Origin: Neostapfia colusana
Taxonomy: Eukaryota; Streptophyta; Magnoliopsida; Poales; Poaceae
Direction: 5' to 3'
Length of the DNA: 64,000 nucleotides
NCBI GenBank assembly: GCA_030760725.1
Contig: JASWHV010000012.1
Span: forward strand, 33,325,652 to 33,389,651
Positions 10,600 to 20,585 of this stretch are shown here, one piece after another (position 1 is the stretch's first letter; each line of letters opens with the position of its first letter). The position numbers were made by a program, and so were the translations under genes. Below the pieces are notes generated by a model. The model did not search any database, was not told the DNA's origin, and saw only the letters and a list, made by a program, of their open reading frames with translations.

Positions 10600-12120
10600 T
10601 TGAACTCCTTATTAGGCATCATGTCTTCAGGCTCAGATGACAGCTCCTTTCACATTGATGAAGACGTTCAATGCGAGAAAGTGAGGAGGACCAAGGAGCG
10701 AGTTATGAAGAAGAGACATGATGTCAATGTCCACTCTCCACCCTCCGAAGACAATCAACCTAAGAAGAGGAAAGTCATTGGCAAAAGACCTCTAAGGAAA
10801 GATGCTGCTGAGGGCTTGTCAGGGCCAAAAAGAATTCTCAATAAAGGGAAGGGACTTGCTAGTGGTCCCCTTGGGCCCTTGAAGATGAAAAACCCTATTC
10901 ACCGCAACAGGCAGCCTTCAAGTGAGGATTTCACTGGAAAAGGGAGTGAGCTAGCTGATAATTTTAGGAATATTCAAGTGTATGACCGACCTAAGCAATG
11001 CTCTGATCCAAGGTTCTGGAGCAACTTCCATGCATACTACTACGAGCATGTGTACATGAAGATGAAGAACCCTGTAGTAGAGAGTCAGTGGCTAAATGTT
11101 GAATATCTGAAGTCGAAGAGGTATCCTGCCTTTCGTGAGATGGTGGAGGCGTTAGAGAGGCACAGTCTGACGGACCTGCTATCCTTTGAGTATGACTGGA
11201 ACAATGAAGTAATTACCCAGTTTTACTCCACTCTCTACTTTGCTCGGGATGATGGAGACAGTCTTACTTGGATGACTCATGGTTCAAGGTATAGTGTCAC
11301 GTATGATGAATTTGCTAGGATTCTTCACCTCCAACACACTTTGGATCATGAACTGGTCATTCATAATCTGAAACCCCTGGAGAAGGAGGAACTTGAATTT
11401 CTCTATGACACAAGGATGCCATATGTTCCTCCCACCATCAAATATCTAAAGCCCTTCTTTGTGGTCCTAAATAGAGTCTTGAGAAAGACTATAGCTCCGA
11501 AGGATGGAGATGCGGGAACTATACAAGGGACCTTGAGGACTCTCATGAAGGTCATCAGTGGAAGGAGACAATTCAATGTCTTTGAGTATATCTACAACGA
11601 CATTGTGAACATCTCAATTACCCCCAATAGGTCCTGTGGATACGCACCGTATATCATGTACATGATTGAGAAAGTGACGGGACTCGAGTTTGTCAAGGAT
11701 GTCAAGCATACGGGGTTGAAGCCGCAAAAACCCACCGAGTACACTCTCCGTCCGGCTCCAACTGCCCCGTCCTCTCCACCAGTGGAGAGGAGATCAAAGC
11801 AAGCTCATGATGACACTAGATCTGCAGCTGCTCCTCCTGGATCTCCACCTGCCCAAGAATCATCCAGCGGCATCCTCAAGATGCTCTCCTCCATCTTTGC
11901 CTACTGCCGTAAGATCAAAGACAGGCAGTGTAAAGAAAAACTTGCAAGGAAGAAACATCAACAGTACGTCAATGCCAATATCAAGTCTATATGTGCAAAG
12001 CTTGAGATTGAGCCAGTTGGATCACCGCCCGCCTCTGAGGACTCAGAGGAAGATCCTGCTCCCGTGGATGCCAAAGATGAAGATCAGACTGAGACTGACG
12101 GAGGAGGCAGCGTTGAGTGA
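10600..12120 (+). CDS. Sirevirus env-like / accessory ORF, intact
   Basis: An uninterrupted 506-codon frame downstream of pol, where several Sireviruses carry an 'env-like' ORF of unproven function. The N-terminal 100 residues are highly basic with nuclear-signal-like runs (QPKKRKVIGKRPLRK). A globular centre (about residues 125-370) contains FYSTLYFARDDGDSLTWMTHGSRYSVTYDEFARIL, a pattern I associate with proteins annotated as putative plant transposon proteins. The C-terminus is Pro/Ser-rich, then Lys-rich and acidic. I see no signal peptide or strong membrane segment, so an envelope role is not supported. A second ATG at 10621 (MSSGSDDSS) could be the real start. It is the only long frame of this element without a stop. 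Confidence 0.75.
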   Translation: MNSLLGIMSSGSDDSSFHIDEDVQCEKVRRTKERVMKKRHDVNVHSPPSEDNQPKKRKVIGKRPLRKDAAEGLSGPKRILNKGKGLASGPLGPLKMKNPIHRNRQPSSEDFTGKGSELADNFRNIQVYDRPKQCSDPRFWSNFHAYYYEHVYMKMKNPVVESQWLNVEYLKSKRYPAFREMVEALERHSLTDLLSFEYDWNNEVITQFYSTLYFARDDGDSLTWMTHGSRYSVTYDEFARILHLQHTLDHELVIHNLKPLEKEELEFLYDTRMPYVPPTIKYLKPFFVVLNRVLRKTIAPKDGDAGTIQGTLRTLMKVISGRRQFNVFEYIYNDIVNISITPNRSCGYAPYIMYMIEKVTGLEFVKDVKHTGLKPQKPTEYTLRPAPTAPSSPPVERRSKQAHDDTRSAAAPPGSPPAQESSSGILKMLSSIFAYCRKIKDRQCKEKLARKKHQQYVNANIKSICAKLEIEPVGSPPASEDSEEDPAPVDAKDEDQTETDGGGSVE

Positions 12121-12534
12121 TTCCCCTCAACTTTTCCCTTTTTGGTGCCTTGATGCCAAAGGGGGAGAGATTGAGATTAGGGAAGATTGAGATTAGATTT
12201 GGGCTATTTCTATCTAGTATTAGTTATTAAGATCTTTTGTTATCAAGGACATGTACCTATTTTAAAATCTTGTAATGCACTATTTCTTTTCTTATGTGTG
12301 ATGTACTATGCTCTAATGCCTACTTATATGTTCACTACTGTTTGTCTTTAATTTATCACATTTTGTTTATCACACACCTGTGAGACACCCCACCATAAGG
12401 TGTGTGCATATGTGAGAAGTTTTTTCTGTGAATTCTTTATTATTCTCATATGTGCACACCTTATGAAAATCAACTTTTTATTCTCAATTGTGATATCTCA
12501 AATAGTTGTCATCAATCACCAAAAAGGGGGAGAT
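12121..12534 (+). promoter_or_regulatory. Copia 3' untranslated region with two polypurine tracts
   Basis: AAAGGGGGAGAGATTGAGATT lies at about 12158 and AAAAAGGGGGAGAT at 12521-12534, directly before the 3' LTR. Repeated polypurine tracts of this form are a Sirevirus trait. The rest of the stretch is AT-rich and holds no gene that I can see. Confidence 0.8.
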
Positions 12535-13888
12535 TGTAAGTGCATCTAGGATATCCCTTGTGGGTTTTGGCTAATTGATGACGAACATATGAGATCCTAA
12601 TGAAACTATTGAGATGATTGCAGGATAAACAAAGTGAACTTGCTCGCCACACACAAAAAGGTGAAAAATAGAGTGGTGCCCGAAAAGGAAGACTTTAGTG
12701 GAATTTAGAAGAGCAAAGTAGATACAAATGTATAGGTTGTGTGTGAGAGACACATCCCAAGAGCTCATGACTTTGCGTAAGGGTAAGGGCTAATAATCAA
12801 CTAAAATCCACTGAACACCGGACTAGTCCGTCCATGGATCAGACTAGTCCGGTCAGCTTACTGGAACTCAACCGGACAAGTCCGGTTTTGGACCGGACTA
12901 GTCCGGTCATGTCTCTGTTGTCCTCTTTAGAGGACTGCGGACTAGTCCATCCAAGCGACAGGACTAGTCCGCTGAAGTTTCTGGAACCCCATTTCACATA
13001 GCACCGGACAAGTCCGGTTTGTGGACCGGACTAGTCCGGTTAACCCACTGGAAGTAGATCGGACAAGTCCGATCATATACCGGACAAGTCCGGTAGTAGG
13101 TTTAACAACGGTAACTTCTTTGGAAACCCTATAAAAAGAGGTCCTTCATTGTTTCTAAAGTAAGACACGACTCATACTGTCAAAAACTGAAACCCTAGCG
13201 CCGCCACCTGTCCCAAGAGCCCAAAAACACGTCTCCCCACACATCTAAGGTGCAAAAAGGTGAAGATCAATCAAATACTTGGATTTGGTATTGGGATATC
13301 GTCGTTCCTTCATTGTGAGCTCTTGGGGTTTGATTTCTCTACACTCATATTCTGCATTGTAATCTTTTTGAGTGTATTTGATCAACTTCTCATTGTAATT
13401 CTTTTTGGAGCCCTCAACGTGTGAGGTTGCCCCATAAACACGGTGATTACACTTGATAGTGAAGTCAAGTCGGCCTGTGTGGTGACTTGAAGAGGGAAAG
13501 GGTTGGGAACCCGGCTCTGTGTGAGCTTCCTCAACGAGGACGTAGATCTCTTGGTGAGATCGTACCTCGGTAAAAATTTGTGTCTTTTGTCTCTCATTTA
13601 TTTTACATTTTGATACATTAGATCACTAGTTTGCTAGTCATTATTTTAGTTACTTATAAGTTTGCACGTGCATCCATACAATTAATTAATTTATAAAAAT
13701 TGTTGTTCTCATTCCGCTGCTGAAAGATTAAATTTTTGAAACACACATAATTAACTCACATAATTCAGCACACCGGACTAGTCCGCCCACACAACCGGAC
13801 TAGTCCGGTCCATCAAGTTTCTGATAATTTTATTAAGTGTGCAGGAATCTTTTAAAGGCCTATTCACCCCCCCTCTAGGCCACATTCA
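12535..13888 (+). repeat. Copia 3' LTR
   Basis: 1354 bp, TGTAAGTGC to CACATTCA, nearly identical to 2811-4185 and followed by the right target duplication GTTGC (13889-13893). It contains the same palindrome cluster with one 21-bp unit fewer. Confidence 0.93.
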
Positions 13889-15442
13889 GTTGCGTATGTC
13901 TTGCTCCAATGTGGAGTCCACCTGCATGGCGATGGCCTCACCCCTATTCACCAGACATAGATTGAGTTTTGCAATCTCCTACTTCAACTCCGTAGGCGTG
14001 TCACTTAAGCTCAACATGTTGACATGCACCTTCCGGCTTAAAGCATAAGCCACGACGTTCGCTTTCCCAGGATGATGGTTGATGCCCACATCAAAGTCAT
14101 TGATTAGTTCCAACCATCTTCTTTTGTCTGAGGTTGAGGTCTGGCTGTGTGAAAATGTACTTTAAGCTCTTATGATCTGTATATATCTCTGTCCTCTTTC
14201 CCATCAAGTAATGCCTCCAAAGCTTGAGTGTGTGGACCACTGCGGCTAGCTCTAGGTCATGCGTGGGATATTTCTTATCTTGTTTTCGGAGCTGTCGGGA
14301 TGCATAGGCAACGACATGCCCCTCTTGCATGAGAACACATCCCAACCCGTGTCCAGAAGCATCACAATACACCGAAAACTTCTTCTGCATGTCTGGCATA
14401 ACTAGCACTGGGGCTGTTGTCAATCTTTTCTTCAGCTCTTGGAAACTTGTCTCACACTCCGTTGTCCACGTGAATGTGATTCCCTTCTCTAACAATTTGG
14501 TGAGGGGTCTCGAGATCTTGGAGAAGCCCTCAATGAACCGTGGATAATACCCACCCAATCCTAAGAAGCTTCCAATTTCCCCGACATTTTTAGGGGTCTT
14601 CCACTTCTGCACATCCTCAATCTTGGCGGGATCTACGGAGATTCCTCCCTCCGAGATTATGTGTCCTAAGAAGGGAACTCTCTTCAGCCAAAACTCACAC
14701 TTGCTCAACTTGGCATATAGTTGGTGTTCTCTCAACTTTTGCAACACCAGTCTTAGATGCCCCTCATGTTCCTCTTCATCTTTGGAGAAGATGAGAATGT
14801 CATCAATGAAAACCACCACAAATTTGTCCAAATACTCCATCAATACCTTGTTCATGAGATACATGAAGTACGCCGGGGCATTAGTTAGCCCGAACGGCAT
14901 GACGGTGTACTCATACAACCCGTACCGAGATACGAAAGTCGTCTTGGGAATGTCGGTTGATCTTATCTTTAGTTGGTGATATCCCGACCTGAGATCAATT
15001 TTTGAGAATACAAAAGCTCCCCTCAACTGATCAAATAGGTCTTCATGCGGGGTAATAGGTATTTGTTCTTGATGGTCACCTCATTCAACGCCCGGTAGTC
15101 TACGCATAGCCTTTGGGTTCCGTCCTTCTTGGGCACAAATATTACTGGAGCTCCCCATGGCGAGGAACTAGGGTGAATATACCCTTTCTCCGTCAATTCC
15201 TGGATATGTTCTTTGAGCTCATCTAGTTGTTTAGAATCCATCCGGTAAGGCCTCTTGTATATCGGGGCGGTTCCAGGCATTAGTTCAATCGCGAACTCCA
15301 CTTCACGATCTGGGGGCATACCTGGCAACTCCTCAGGAAAAATGTCCGGGTATTCTTTGATAACCCTTATCTCTTCCACTTCCACTTCCACTTGATTGAG
15401 CTTAATGTCCCTCTTGGGTTCTTGTACAGCTATGAACTTCAC
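13889..15442 (-). pseudogene. Element A reverse transcriptase and RNase H
   Basis: On the minus strand, RT runs from the conserved REVEFAIELMPGTAPIYKRPYR and GAPVIFVPKKDGTQRLCVDYRALNE blocks through the FIDDILIFSKDEEEH catalytic motif to the RNase H domain (YCDASGHGLGCVLMQEGHVVAYASRQL ... YTDHKSLKYIF). A frameshift near 15030-15050 separates the N-terminal RT block from the rest. Another near 14110 shifts the end of RNase H. The copia insertion follows at 13888. Element B keeps this region in one frame apart from one stop. Confidence 0.9.
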
Positions 15443-16733
15443 TTTGGTGCCCCTAGTGTGAGTTCCACCGTTCTAGTCGAACAATGGATGACACCTTTAT
15501 GTTTGGTCAACCAATCCATACCAAAAATAATATATATCCCTTGTGAGTTTATCACTATGAGGTTTGCAGAAAACACTACCCCATTAATGTCTAGATTCAC
15601 TTTGGGACACACTTGTCTTGTCCTTATTTCTCCCCCTGGAGAGTTCACTGCTAGTATATGATTCATTTGTGTTGTTGCTAAATCATGCTTCTTAACAAAT
15701 CCTTGAGCAATGAACGAGTGGGTAGCACCAGAATCGAACAGTATGGCTGCAATGTGTAAAATTGCAGGGAACTTACCAATCACTACATCAGGTGCCTCTT
15801 GCGCTTCCTCCATGGTCACGTGGTTCACCCATCCTCGCAGCACATTCTGCTGCTGTGGCTGCATAGGATTCTTCTTTGGGCACTTATGAGCATAGTGCCC
15901 CACTTCGCCACAGTTGAAGCATTGCACCCCAACTTTAGATGTCTGGCCTTTGTTATCTTGGGGTTGGTTCTGTGGCCCTTGTCCTATGGGTCGAGGTTGA
16001 TAAGTGGGGCGTGGCTGCTGCACAAACTGACGCTGCGGCTGTACTGGTGCTGACGAAGGCCTGATGTTTCGGGTTGTATCCCTTGCGTGCTGAGTAGGGT
16101 ACCACAGCACGGCTCATCTGCCCTGCAGGTTGCTGCATCAGACGTGGACGTGTGTTGCTTCTTGATGCTTGGTGTGACCATCCCATCTTCCTCTTGTTTT
16201 CATTCTCCAAGGCCTTCAGCTTCCTCTCCCCAACAAACGCCCTGTCCACCATCTTTTGGAAACTTTCATATTCGTTGGAGGACATTGCACATTGCATTTC
16301 CATGGTAAGTCCTTCCACAAAGCAGTCCTGTTTCTGCTCATCAGTTTCAATGTCCCGCGGTGCATAACGGGACAGTTGGGTGAATTTGGTGAGGTACTCC
16401 CTCACAGTCATGTTGCCCTGCTGCAGTCCCAAGAACTCCTTCCTCTTGTTCTTGAGTTCTCCCCTTGGTATGTGGTGGTTGCGGAAACTGCACTTGAACT
16501 CTTCCCAAGTTATGTTCATGGGGTCGTGATGAGCTGCCATGTATGCGGTCCACCAATCAGCAGCGGGTCCATGCAATTGATGAGAGGCAAACAGAACCCT
16601 CTCATATCCTTGGCATTGTATGATCCTCATCTTATTCTCAATGGTCTTAAGCCAATCATCTGCTTCCAGAGGTTCAGCAGCACTTGCAAACTTTGGGGGT
16701 TGAGTTCCCAGAAACTCACTCAACCGTGGTTGA
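15439..16733 (-). pseudogene. Element A gag, zinc knuckle and protease
   Basis: The gag core (EFLGTQPPKFASAAEPLEADDWLKTIENKM ... WWTAYMAAHHDPMNITWEEFKCSFRNHHIP) is followed by the knuckle CFNCGEVGHYAHKC and an aspartic protease with LFDSGATHSFIAQGF. Frameshifts separate the gag core from the knuckle-protease part (near 16050-16110) and protease from RT (near 15440). Gag begins in mid-protein at 16733; about 70 N-terminal codons present in element B are absent because the element is cut there. A retains a segment of about 110 bp (16198-16306) that B has lost. Confidence 0.88.
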
Positions 16734-17112
16734 CGCGCCGTGGCGGGTTAACCACGACATCCCTAGGATGACATCGACCTTCTGTCCCTCTAAGATTATG
16801 AGAGACGTAGGGTACACTCTACCCGATAAGCATAATGGTGCTTTGGAAACCATTACGCTTGCTGAAATCTTCCCACCCGGTGAACAAATCAAATATGGAC
16901 TATCGGTAGGTAGTATTTACAAGATGTGTTTAGCAATGAAAGCTTGACTAATAAAATTGTGTGTGGCACCTGAATCAAATAATACTATGGCGGGATCCTG
17001 GTGGAGTTGGAACATATCCGCAAGGATTGGCTCACCCTCCGGCACGTCCTCTATGGCAAGCTGGTGGACGGTGCCGGGCCTAGGGTTTGCCCGCCGCGCA
17101 TTAGTAGGGTTC
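16734..17112 (-). pseudogene. Element C protease fragment
   Basis: Minus-strand translation gives an aspartic protease: AIVLFDSGATHNFISQAF at the active site and, about 80 residues on, VDVILGMSWLTRHG, the conserved retropepsin block. A stop follows AKHIL near 16918. The frame ends abruptly at 16734 against the gag of element A. At 17112 it is cut by the insertion of element B. Confidence 0.85.
17108..17112. repeat. Target site duplication GGTTC, left copy
   Basis: GGTTC at 17108-17112 is repeated at 29658-29662, flanking element B exactly outside its TG...CA ends. Confidence 0.93.
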
Positions 17113-20100
17113 TGTCGCACCCGGTTTATCCGAAGAACAACCGAGTGAATATCACATGTATGCCAGGATCATTTTCTCATACATGTGATGAGAAATAGTG
17201 AAGCATCATTTATTACAAGCCAGGTGTCGAATATAAATAAGTCTTACATAGCATACGTCTCGATGGACGATAATAAGTTCATAATATGTAAATAAAACAG
17301 CAGCGGAATATAAATCTTGTGGACTCCATCACAGGCGTTGCCCGGGGGACTCCATGAACCTAGAATCCTTCTTCGGGTCCGAAGTCTTGGTCATTGAACA
17401 CCACATCATCCCCTTGACCTGAGCAGTAATTTAAACCAACAAATATGCAAGGTTAAGTACCATTGGTACTCAGCAAGTGTGGGAAAGTTATGTCATGCAT
17501 GGCTAGAACAAGGAAAGGTTGAACTCATGGTTAAAACACTACGCAATTAATACCTATCACCTTAGCCATTAAGCACCTACATTACTACATAGGTGAAATG
17601 ATCCCAATCTCCCAACCCATCATCCAAATCAAATAACCATAACCTCAATTCAAATGTTAAGCTCCCCGCTTAACATCCTCAACATCCAAAGCCATCAATC
17701 CTCTAATCATGAATAAGTCCAAGCCGCTCTTGACCGTGAGCACGGCTGTCATGACAGTTTTGACTCTGCAGAGTTTGCACCACTGTACCACCATGTAGTG
17801 ATTTCATCCCCCGTTGCCGGGTGGACTAAAAGAACCTCCAGTATGCCAGTGCCCACGAACCACATTCACACTTCCCAGGTGTGTAGCCATGAGATCACTA
17901 CGAAGCCTTTAAAAAGGGATTCCCGACGAGCGTGGGCCCACTGAGGTTTCACACCTAACAGCATACAAGAGGCTCCAACCCCGCTGCAGTGGCCCCCTCT
18001 TGAGCCTTGCGGTTCATATGGTAGTCCAGCTGGCACCTATTCCCCGCACCATCCAACACACCCATACTACGCCGGGGATACACCTAATTAATTGCCTAAG
18101 CTGCCCCATCTCAGCATGTGGTTGGCACGGTAAAGCCAGGTTACATGCTCCATGAACTAGTCCTTAGGATCCAGGCAAGTACTAAACACAAACCCGAGTC
18201 TCGTGCACCCAGCACCAACCAAATCATCCAACTTGCCTCGATCCCTACCTCTACATAACTCACAATATCTCATTCAAGAGTAAGGTAAATAAATTGATGA
18301 TCTCATATCCCACTTATCCCATTCTAAGCATGGCTAAGCATAAACATATAAATAAATGACATGATAAAATAAATCCCAACCCAAGCTACAAGGAAACAAG
18401 ATAATGCAATTCTAGGGAAACTTCCTAGCATGGGTTTCATATTTCAATTGACAATGCAAATAAATCTATCTACTCATCCTAGCATAGGATCAAAGTGGTC
18501 AAGGACACTTGCCTTCTTCCTGCTGCTCTGGGAATGGATAGTCCTGGTCCTGGAAGGGAAGAACTTGCTCTGCGGCAGGTTCTACTCATGCCAACACACA
18601 TAGCAAAAGAAAACAACAATCCATAAGACATAGTTCACACCTCCACTCCACACATACATACATATGATAGTCATTCACATTTCTAAGTGTTGTGGTTACT
18701 CTAGATGTGTTGATTTTTAGCCTACATGCACTTTTTTTCATATGTATATGATTTCTAACTTTTGTATTCAGATTTCTGTTTGCACACTATATATGAATTT
18801 TCAATTTGAACAAATTCTTTATATTTAATTAATATACTTCTTAACTACCAAGTTTGCATGGAAGGTAATTTCCTACTCCAAATGGGTTTTCAGATCTTCT
18901 ACCAAATCCTAAACTGAAGTCTTTGGATTTAGAGACTTCATTTATCGTTTTCTAGTTATGCATACCTATTTTCCTATATTTTCCAGATTTATTTTCTATG
19001 ACTAAAAGTGAGTTTTAATATTAAATAGTAGGGCATATCATCTAAACCGAATAGGTTCTGATCTAAAATATTAAATAATATATTTTTGAACTTCTCCTCT
19101 GATGTGAACTAATTTAAATTTATTTTACCAATTTTCAGAATTATTTCCTAACCTAAAAATGTGTCCCTATAACTAGTAAATGTGAACAATCAATTAAACA
19201 GATTCATTTCGGCTTAAAATCTACTTTTAACTCATTCTAAAGTTTTCCAAATGCTAGGAGAGATTAAATTTGAATTTACAATGTGTTTGTCTCACCTTTT
19301 AAATTTAAATCCTAATCACATATTCAAATTCCTAAATTTAATATCATATAGGGTTAAAAAGGTAAACTCACCCCACTACAGGGTCTATTATATTATTTCA
19401 TAAATTTCCAGGGGTCTAGTTACACATAACCAAGGGATTTTCCTAATTTTTATTAAGTCCAGGGGCTAAATTTAATTTTTAAATGAATTTACATGAATTT
19501 CTAAAGTTCCAGGGGCTAGATCAGAAGTTTTCGGGGCTAGCTTGTGTTTTCCGAGATCCCCAGGGGGTAGCACGTAAGAATCCCAGATTTTATAACGCGG
19601 GGCTGACGTGGACCGTCCAATTTAAAATAGACGGCTCAGATTAAATCACCGAACCGGTATGCGTGGGTTTTATCTCTACCGTGCGATTTAAAATAGACGG
19701 CGCACAAGCGGCCACGTCGCCCTGGCCGGAGCCAACCCGCGCTTCCCGGCAGCGTGCGGCGGCGGGAGGCAGCGATCTCGCCGGAGAACTTCGGATCTTC
19801 GTCTATACCTCCTAAAACTGGGATTTCATGGCATAGATCGGTAGAGGGGAGGTCGGGGATCTCACCTCGGGGTTTTTCTTTAGCTCGGAGGCCCTGGAAG
19901 GCGGTCGGCGATGAGGTCCGAGGTGAAAACGCGGCGGTGCTCGTCGGAGCTATGTCTAGAGCACAAAACACCGGTTTTCCTTCACCTGCGAGACTCCCTG
20001 GAGGCGGTGGAACATGATCGGCGCGTTAGATCAGAAAATCCGAGCAAGGATCGAGAGAAAACGGATGGAGAAGCTCTGGTTCTCACCGGGAGGAAAAACA

Positions 20101-20541
20101 GCCGATCGGGGTGGAAAAAATGGGGCAATGCTGGCGTTTATATAGACGAGGGAGGGCGGCGGTCTGTTGGGATCGAGCTGGAGTCGTCAGGGACCAGAAT
20201 TCGGCTGGGGGACGCTGGTTTCCTGGGGTAGTTTGGATTCGGGAGAGAGAGGAGTCCCGGGCTCGGCCGAGCGCGCGCGAGGAAGAAGATGACGGCGGGC
20301 CCTGCGTGTCAGTGAGAGGAAAAAGGGGCGCGCGGCCGTGGGCTGGCGCGGGGGGGGGGGGGAATGGTGGGCCGGCTGGTGGGTTTCGGCCCACTGGCCG
20401 GTTGGGTTTTATTTTTCTTTTTCTTTTTATTTTCTGTTTTGATTTGAATTTGAATTCCAATTTGAATTTGAATTTCTGCACCACATGCAATACGTTCAAA
20501 AATTTTTAAATTCCCCTCTTAACAGGTTTTGGGGTGCTACA
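17113..20541 (-). repeat. Element B 3' LTR
   Basis: From TGTCGCACCCGG (17113) to GGTGCTACA (20541); on the minus strand it starts TGTAGCACCCC. It matches 26255-29657 along its length. The GC-rich end (about 19600-20400) includes a run of a dozen G at about 20350. No gene is apparent in it. Confidence 0.93.
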
Positions 20542-20560
20542 GCTCTACCCCCTTAAAAGA
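20542..20560 (-). promoter_or_regulatory. Element B polypurine tract
   Basis: The minus strand reads TTTTAAGGGGGTAGAGC directly before the LTR start TGTAGCACC, as in element A. Confidence 0.75.
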
Positions 20561-20585
20561 AATCTCGTCCTCGAGATTGGTGGTT

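Larger units (their letters stand above)
2811..13888 (+). mobile_element. Sirevirus-type Ty1/copia retrotransposon, complete with both LTRs
   Basis: A structurally complete plus-strand element of about 11.1 kb: 5' LTR, tRNA-iMet primer site, gag, protease, integrase, RT, RNase H, long spacer, extra env-like ORF, polypurine tracts, 3' LTR. Copia order (integrase before RT), the large gag with a coiled-coil tail, the extra 3' ORF, the repeated AAAGGGGGAGA-type tracts and the palindrome clusters in the LTRs all fit the Sirevirus genus of grasses (Opie/Ji relatives). By eye the two LTRs differ at about two dozen sites plus one 21-bp repeat unit, so the insertion is fairly recent. Gag and pol are nevertheless broken in several places. 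Confidence 0.93.
1..16733 (-). mobile_element. Element A: decayed Tekay/Del-like Ty3/gypsy chromovirus, split by a copia insertion
   Basis: A minus-strand gypsy element read right to left: gag, zinc knuckle, protease, reverse transcriptase, RNase H, integrase, chromodomain, polypurine tract, 3' LTR. The gene order and protein sequence match element B (17113-29657) throughout, so the two are one family. A is cut at 2810/13889 by a complete copia element between RNase H and integrase. Its right end stops inside gag at about 16733 and joins element C directly, so its 5' LTR, primer site and upstream ORF are missing. Its left LTR runs off the window. Several stops and frameshifts make it non-functional. 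Confidence 0.9.

Noticed and set aside
10600..12120. Env-like ORF as a true viral envelope glycoprotein
   Set aside because: No signal peptide, transmembrane segment or cysteine-rich ectodomain is visible, and the N-terminus is nuclear-type basic.
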